Source: Burkholderia sp. Bp8963
GTDB lineage: Bacteria > Pseudomonadota > Gammaproteobacteria > Burkholderiales > Burkholderiaceae
Assembly (NCBI RefSeq): GCF_003854275.1
Contig: NZ_QTQP01000014.1
Coordinates: forward strand, 1-64,000
Length of the DNA: 64,000 bases
Direction of reading: 5' to 3'
Below are positions 60,873 through 64,000 of this stretch, piece by piece; the stretch's first letter is position 1; each line of letters begins with the position of its first letter. A program made the position numbers and the translations under genes. Under the pieces are notes generated by a model. That model was not told where the DNA came from. It worked only from the letters and a program-made list of their open reading frames with translations, and made no database searches.

Positions 60873-62411
60873 TCACGGATAGAAGATCTGGACGCGGAAA
60901 TTCGATGCCGGGGTGCCGTTCGTCTCGATGCGAACGATCATCGTCTGCGTCGCGCCGGCCGGCAGCCCCGCTTCGATCGGCGTGCCGGGGCGGACGTAAT
61001 CGCGCGGTGCGAGCACGCGGCGCACGGTGACGTGATTGGTGTCGTCGAGCAGCGTCAGCTCGAGCGACGGGTATGCGAGCGCGACGCGGTAGCGGTTGGT
61101 CAGCGGCGCCTTCAGTTCGAGCACGCGCGGACCGTCGATCTGGCGCAGGTCGGACGCGTCGAGCCGCAGACCGTCGATCGCGCGCGGCGGCGTGACCTTG
61201 CAGCCGAGCGGCGCGCACAGCTGGCGGAACCAGCCCTGCGTGACCGGCCAGTAGATCATCAGCGGCTCGCGTTGCCACCATGCGAGCTGGACCACGAGCA
61301 GCACGGCGAGCGCGGCGGCCACGAGGCCGCCCAGGAAGCCGCCGAACAGCCCGCGCCGCTGCGGCGCACGCGACTCGCGCGTGACGGCGAAAGGCGGACG
61401 ATCGTCGTCGGTGGGCGCGGCCGAGAACGGCTCGCGCGATGTATCTGCAGCGAAGCGCGGCTCGCGTTCCGTGCGACTGGCTGCATGATCGTCATCGGCT
61501 GCCGCACCGGGGATCGCGGGCGGGACGTCGGCCATGAAGCGCGGCTCGTGTGTGTCGCGGGGAGTGGACATCGGCGTGCGATCGCCGGTGTCCGGGGCTT
61601 GCGGGGCGCGAGTGTCGACAGCCGGGGCTTCGGCGCTCGATGCGGGCGGCACGTCGGCGGCGAGGTACGGTTCGCGCGCGTCGTGCGTGCGGGCGAGGGC
61701 AGCGTAGGCCGAAGCCGTCGGTTCGTCGTCGCCATGCGCGGGCGAGATTGGCGGCAGCGTATCGGTGGCAGGGGTGGCGGCGGGGCCTTCGGCGGTTGCC
61801 GGGAAATCGGGGGCCGGTTGCTGCGGCGTACCGGTCAGGCGGACGACACCCGGCGCGGCGCCGGACGTCACGCCACTGTCGGGCAGTGCGACGGGTACGA
61901 GCGGTTCGGTGCTGACGCTGCGGCTGCTGTGCTGCAGCCTCGGATCGACGTTGCCGTCGAGCCATGGTGCCCACATGTCCCAGTGGTCCGGCCGGAAGTC
62001 GGCATGCGCAGCATCGACGTCGTGTGTGCTGTCGATGAAGAGCCGTGGCGCGTGCGCCGCGTGCGGACTGCCGTGTTCCGCTGCTTTGGGCGCATGCGCG
62101 CCGGCGGCAGCGGCGGGATCCGGGACGGGTGTGTCGGCAGCAGGCGCTTCGCCCGCGGATGGGTGGGCGACGGCCGCATCGGCGACAGAGCCTTCGGCAG
62201 CGCCGATACCATCGCCAGCCGCGCCCTCATTGCCTGTCTCAACGACAGGCGTCGGTTCGGGCTGCGATGTATGTTCGTCGACGAGCGAAGCGGCCGCGTC
62301 GAACACCTGCCGGCAGTGTCCGCAGCGCACGAGCCCGTTGTGCAGCGCGAGCTGTTCCTGCTGCAGGCGGAACACGGTTTCGCAATGGGGACAGCGCGTC
62401 GCAAGAAGCAT
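60873..62411 (-). CDS. Zinc-ribbon, DUF3426 domain membrane protein
   Basis: A 512-residue protein with three parts. The N-terminal MJ0042-type zinc ribbon has Cys7, Cys10, Cys30 and Cys33 (CPHC, CGHC). A long Ala/Pro/Thr-rich, probably disordered, segment runs from about 45 to 340. One membrane helix lies near 345-370 ([23 protein letters not shown]), followed by the DUF3426 domain to the end. Function unknown. It is placed between prmA and tpx, on the same strand, and its topology puts the ribbon in the cytoplasm and the DUF3426 part outside. Confidence 0.87.
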   Translation of the reverse strand: MLLATRCPHCETVFRLQQEQLALHNGLVRCGHCRQVFDAAASLVDEHTSQPEPTPVVETGNEGAAGDGIGAAEGSVADAAVAHPSAGEAPAADTPVPDPAAAAGAHAPKAAEHGSPHAAHAPRLFIDSTHDVDAAHADFRPDHWDMWAPWLDGNVDPRLQHSSRSVSTEPLVPVALPDSGVTSGAAPGVVRLTGTPQQPAPDFPATAEGPAATPATDTLPPISPAHGDDEPTASAYAALARTHDAREPYLAADVPPASSAEAPAVDTRAPQAPDTGDRTPMSTPRDTHEPRFMADVPPAIPGAAADDDHAASRTEREPRFAADTSREPFSAAPTDDDRPPFAVTRESRAPQRRGLFGGFLGGLVAAALAVLLVVQLAWWQREPLMIYWPVTQGWFRQLCAPLGCKVTPPRAIDGLRLDASDLRQIDGPRVLELKAPLTNRYRVALAYPSLELTLLDDTNHVTVRRVLAPRDYVRPGTPIEAGLPAGATQTMIVRIETNGTPASNFRVQIFYP

Positions 62412-62458
62412 GTCGAGCCGGGCGGCCTGCTGGCCAGAGTGAAGGACAGAGCGCTATT

Positions 62459-63361
62459 CTAATGGCTTTCCCGCCGCGTTCCGGCGAGGCATACCCAACC
62501 TTCGTGTTCGCGCCAGACCGAGATGTCGACGTATCGCGCATAGACGGCCGCGACTTCGTCCGCCTGGCGCGCAAGCACGCCCGACAGCGCAATGTGTCCG
62601 CCCGGTTTCACCTTCGATGCGAGCATCGACGCCATCAGTTTCAGCGGATTCGACAGGATGTTGGCGATGACGATGTCGAATTCGCCGTCCGGGCATGCGT
62701 CCGGCAGGCCGTAAGTGACGTCCGCGCGGTTGCGTTCGCTGTTCTGCCGCGCCGACTCGACCGCCTGCGGGTCGATGTCGATGCCATAGACGGGGTTCGC
62801 CCCGCATTTGCGCGCGAGAATCGCGAGGATCCCCGAGCCGCAGCCGTAATCGAGCACCGACTGGCCGGGCTTCACCGACTGCTCGAGCCATTCCATGCAG
62901 AGGCGCGTCGTCGGATGGCTGCCGGTGCCGAACGCGAGGCCCGGATCGAGCTCGAGCACGAGCGCGTCGGGGTCCGGTGCATCGTGCCACGACGGCACGA
63001 CCCAGATCCGCTCGCCGATCGGAATCGGGTCGAATTGCGATTGCGTGAGACGCACCCAGTCCTGTTCCGCGACGTCGCGGACCACGAATGCCGGCGGTGC
63101 GTCGAGCCCGATGTCGTTCGCGGCCGCCGCGAGCAGCACGGCCGGATCGTGATCGGGCGGCAGCAGCGCGATCACGCGCGAGTGCTGCCACGCGCTGCGC
63201 TCGGGCACGAGGCCCGGTTCGCCGAAGAGCGGTTGTTCGTCAGGCGTGTCGGCATCGGCGTCCTCGACGGACACCGACAGCGCGCCCAGCTCGAGCAGTG
63301 CGTCGGACAGCGCCTCCGCGTGCTCCCGGGCCAGTTCGACGACGAGTTCGCGATAGCTCAT
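62459..63361 (-). CDS. prmA: Ribosomal protein L11 methyltransferase PrmA
   Basis: A 300-residue SAM-dependent methyltransferase that trimethylates ribosomal protein L11. An N-terminal substrate domain ([24 protein letters not shown]) is followed by the SAM site [19 protein letters not shown] near 165-182 and the [11 protein letters not shown] motif near 236. It is separated from accC by three bases and is surely in the same operon, which is a common arrangement. Confidence 0.96.
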   Translation of the reverse strand: MSYRELVVELAREHAEALSDALLELGALSVSVEDADADTPDEQPLFGEPGLVPERSAWQHSRVIALLPPDHDPAVLLAAAANDIGLDAPPAFVVRDVAEQDWVRLTQSQFDPIPIGERIWVVPSWHDAPDPDALVLELDPGLAFGTGSHPTTRLCMEWLEQSVKPGQSVLDYGCGSGILAILARKCGANPVYGIDIDPQAVESARQNSERNRADVTYGLPDACPDGEFDIVIANILSNPLKLMASMLASKVKPGGHIALSGVLARQADEVAAVYARYVDISVWREHEGWVCLAGTRRESH

Positions 63362-63364
63362 GCG

Positions 63365-64000
63365 TTACGCTTCTTCCGGTGCGACCTGCTGCTTCTGCGC
63401 GAGCCGGTTTTCGAGGTAGTGGATGCTGGTGCCGCCTTCGACGAACTTCGAGTCGATCATCAGTTCGCGGTGCAGCGGGATGTTGGTCTGGATGCCTTCG
63501 ACCACCATTTCCGACAGTGCGATGCGCATCCGGCTGATCGCCTGCTCGCGCGTCGCGCCGTAGGTAATCAGCTTGCCGATCATCGAATCATAGTTCGGCG
63601 GTACGAAATAGCCATTGTACGCATGCGAGTCGACGCGCACACCCGGGCCGCCCGGCGTGTGCCACGACGTGATCCGGCCCGGCGATGGCGTGAACTTGAA
63701 CGGATCTTCGGCGTTGATCCGGCATTCGATCGCATGTCCGCGGAACTGGATGTCGCGCTGGCGCAGCGTGAGCTTCTCGCCGGCCGCGATGCGGATCTGT
63801 TCCTGCACGATGTCGACGCCCGTGATCAGCTCCGACACCGGGTGCTCGACCTGCACGCGCGTGTTCATCTCGATGAAGTAGAACTCGCCGTTCTCGTACA
63901 GGAATTCGAACGTGCCCGCGCCGAGGTAGCCCATCTTCTTGCACGCGTCCGCGCAGCGGTCGCCGATCCGGTCGATCAGGCGGCGCGCGATGCCGGGCGC
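63365..64000 (-). CDS. accC: Acetyl-CoA carboxylase biotin carboxylase subunit (C-terminal part)
   Basis: The last 211 residues of AccC; the gene continues past the right edge of the window. Visible are [30 protein letters not shown] with the metal and ATP-site glutamates, [13 protein letters not shown] and the C-terminal biotin carboxylase domain. Together with AccB (probably just outside) it carboxylates biotin in the first step of fatty acid synthesis. prmA follows after three bases. Confidence 0.95.
   Translation of the reverse strand, partial: APGIARRLIDRIGDRCADACKKMGYLGAGTFEFLYENGEFYFIEMNTRVQVEHPVSELITGVDIVQEQIRIAAGEKLTLRQRDIQFRGHAIECRINAEDPFKFTPSPGRITSWHTPGGPGVRVDSHAYNGYFVPPNYDSMIGKLITYGATREQAISRMRIALSEMVVEGIQTNIPLHRELMIDSKFVEGGTSIHYLENRLAQKQQVAPEEA

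Overview
The window is a 64 kb piece of the main chromosome of a Burkholderia, most likely a member of the Burkholderia cepacia complex. This rests on the very high GC content, the gene order (rrn end; the complete dcw cluster with a peroxiredoxin gene between ftsZ and lpxC; ispB-rplU-rpmA-obgE-proB; nrdAB followed by a Lys/Ala-rich histone-like gene) and protein families typical of Betaproteobacteria such as a trimeric porin, CNP1-like and PP0621 proteins. The species cannot be fixed from the sequence alone. I see no insertion sequence, prophage, integrase, CRISPR array or genomic island; this is core genome throughout.

Layout. 1-522: 3' end of an rRNA operon (23S end, 5S, terminator). 842-7172: metabolic genes, namely a molybdopterin oxidoreductase, a long-chain acyl-CoA ligase, an outer-membrane porin and the ubiquinone hydroxylase coq7. 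7425-24862: the division and cell wall cluster mraZ-rsmH-ftsL-ftsI-murE-murF-mraY-murD-ftsW-murG-murC-ddl-ftsQ-ftsA-ftsZ, all on one strand. It is preceded by a promoter carrying an array of MraZ operator repeats and is knit together by seven 4-bp ATGA overlaps. 25049-30327: peroxiredoxin, lpxC, inverted dciA and secA. 30472-33043: argJ, a DUF815 ATPase and a MutT-type Nudix hydrolase. 33107-38246, minus strand: yacG, zapD, coaE, then pilD, pilC and pilB, a compact type IV pilus or secretion core. 38432-41168: a CorC-type membrane protein, tRNA-Pro(CGG) and ispB. 41289-44450: a consensus promoter driving rplU-rpmA, then obgE and proB. 44548-50483: CNP1-like lipoprotein, rppH, proS, marC-type membrane protein, a hypoxanthine phosphoribosyltransferase and ffh. 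50572-52378: a CcsA-type membrane protein, a PP0621 protein and ampD. 52477-57408: nrdA and nrdB behind a promoter with two NrdR boxes. 57849-58562: histone H1-like gene. 58777-64000, minus strand: glycine-zipper lipoprotein, PfkB kinase, tpx, a DUF3426 zinc-ribbon protein, prmA and the 3' part of accC.

How the genes work together. Most of the window serves envelope growth and division: peptidoglycan precursor synthesis (murC-G, mraY, ddl), the divisome (ftsA, I, L, Q, W, Z, zapD), lipid A commitment (lpxC), protein export (secA, ffh) and peptidoglycan recycling (ampD). Nucleotide supply (nrdAB, hpt, nudix), translation (rplU, rpmA, proS, obgE, prmA) and quinone synthesis (coq7, ispB) fill the rest.

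No wholly new multi-gene system is evident. The observations most worth a second look are regulatory: tandem NrdR boxes overlapping the nrdA promoter, a four-unit MraZ operator, a long composite hairpin between nrdA and nrdB, a terminator-like hairpin in the proS leader, inverted repeats before lpxC and pilB, a perfect 18-bp palindrome after the histone-like gene, and an unexplained 440-bp structured leader before that gene.
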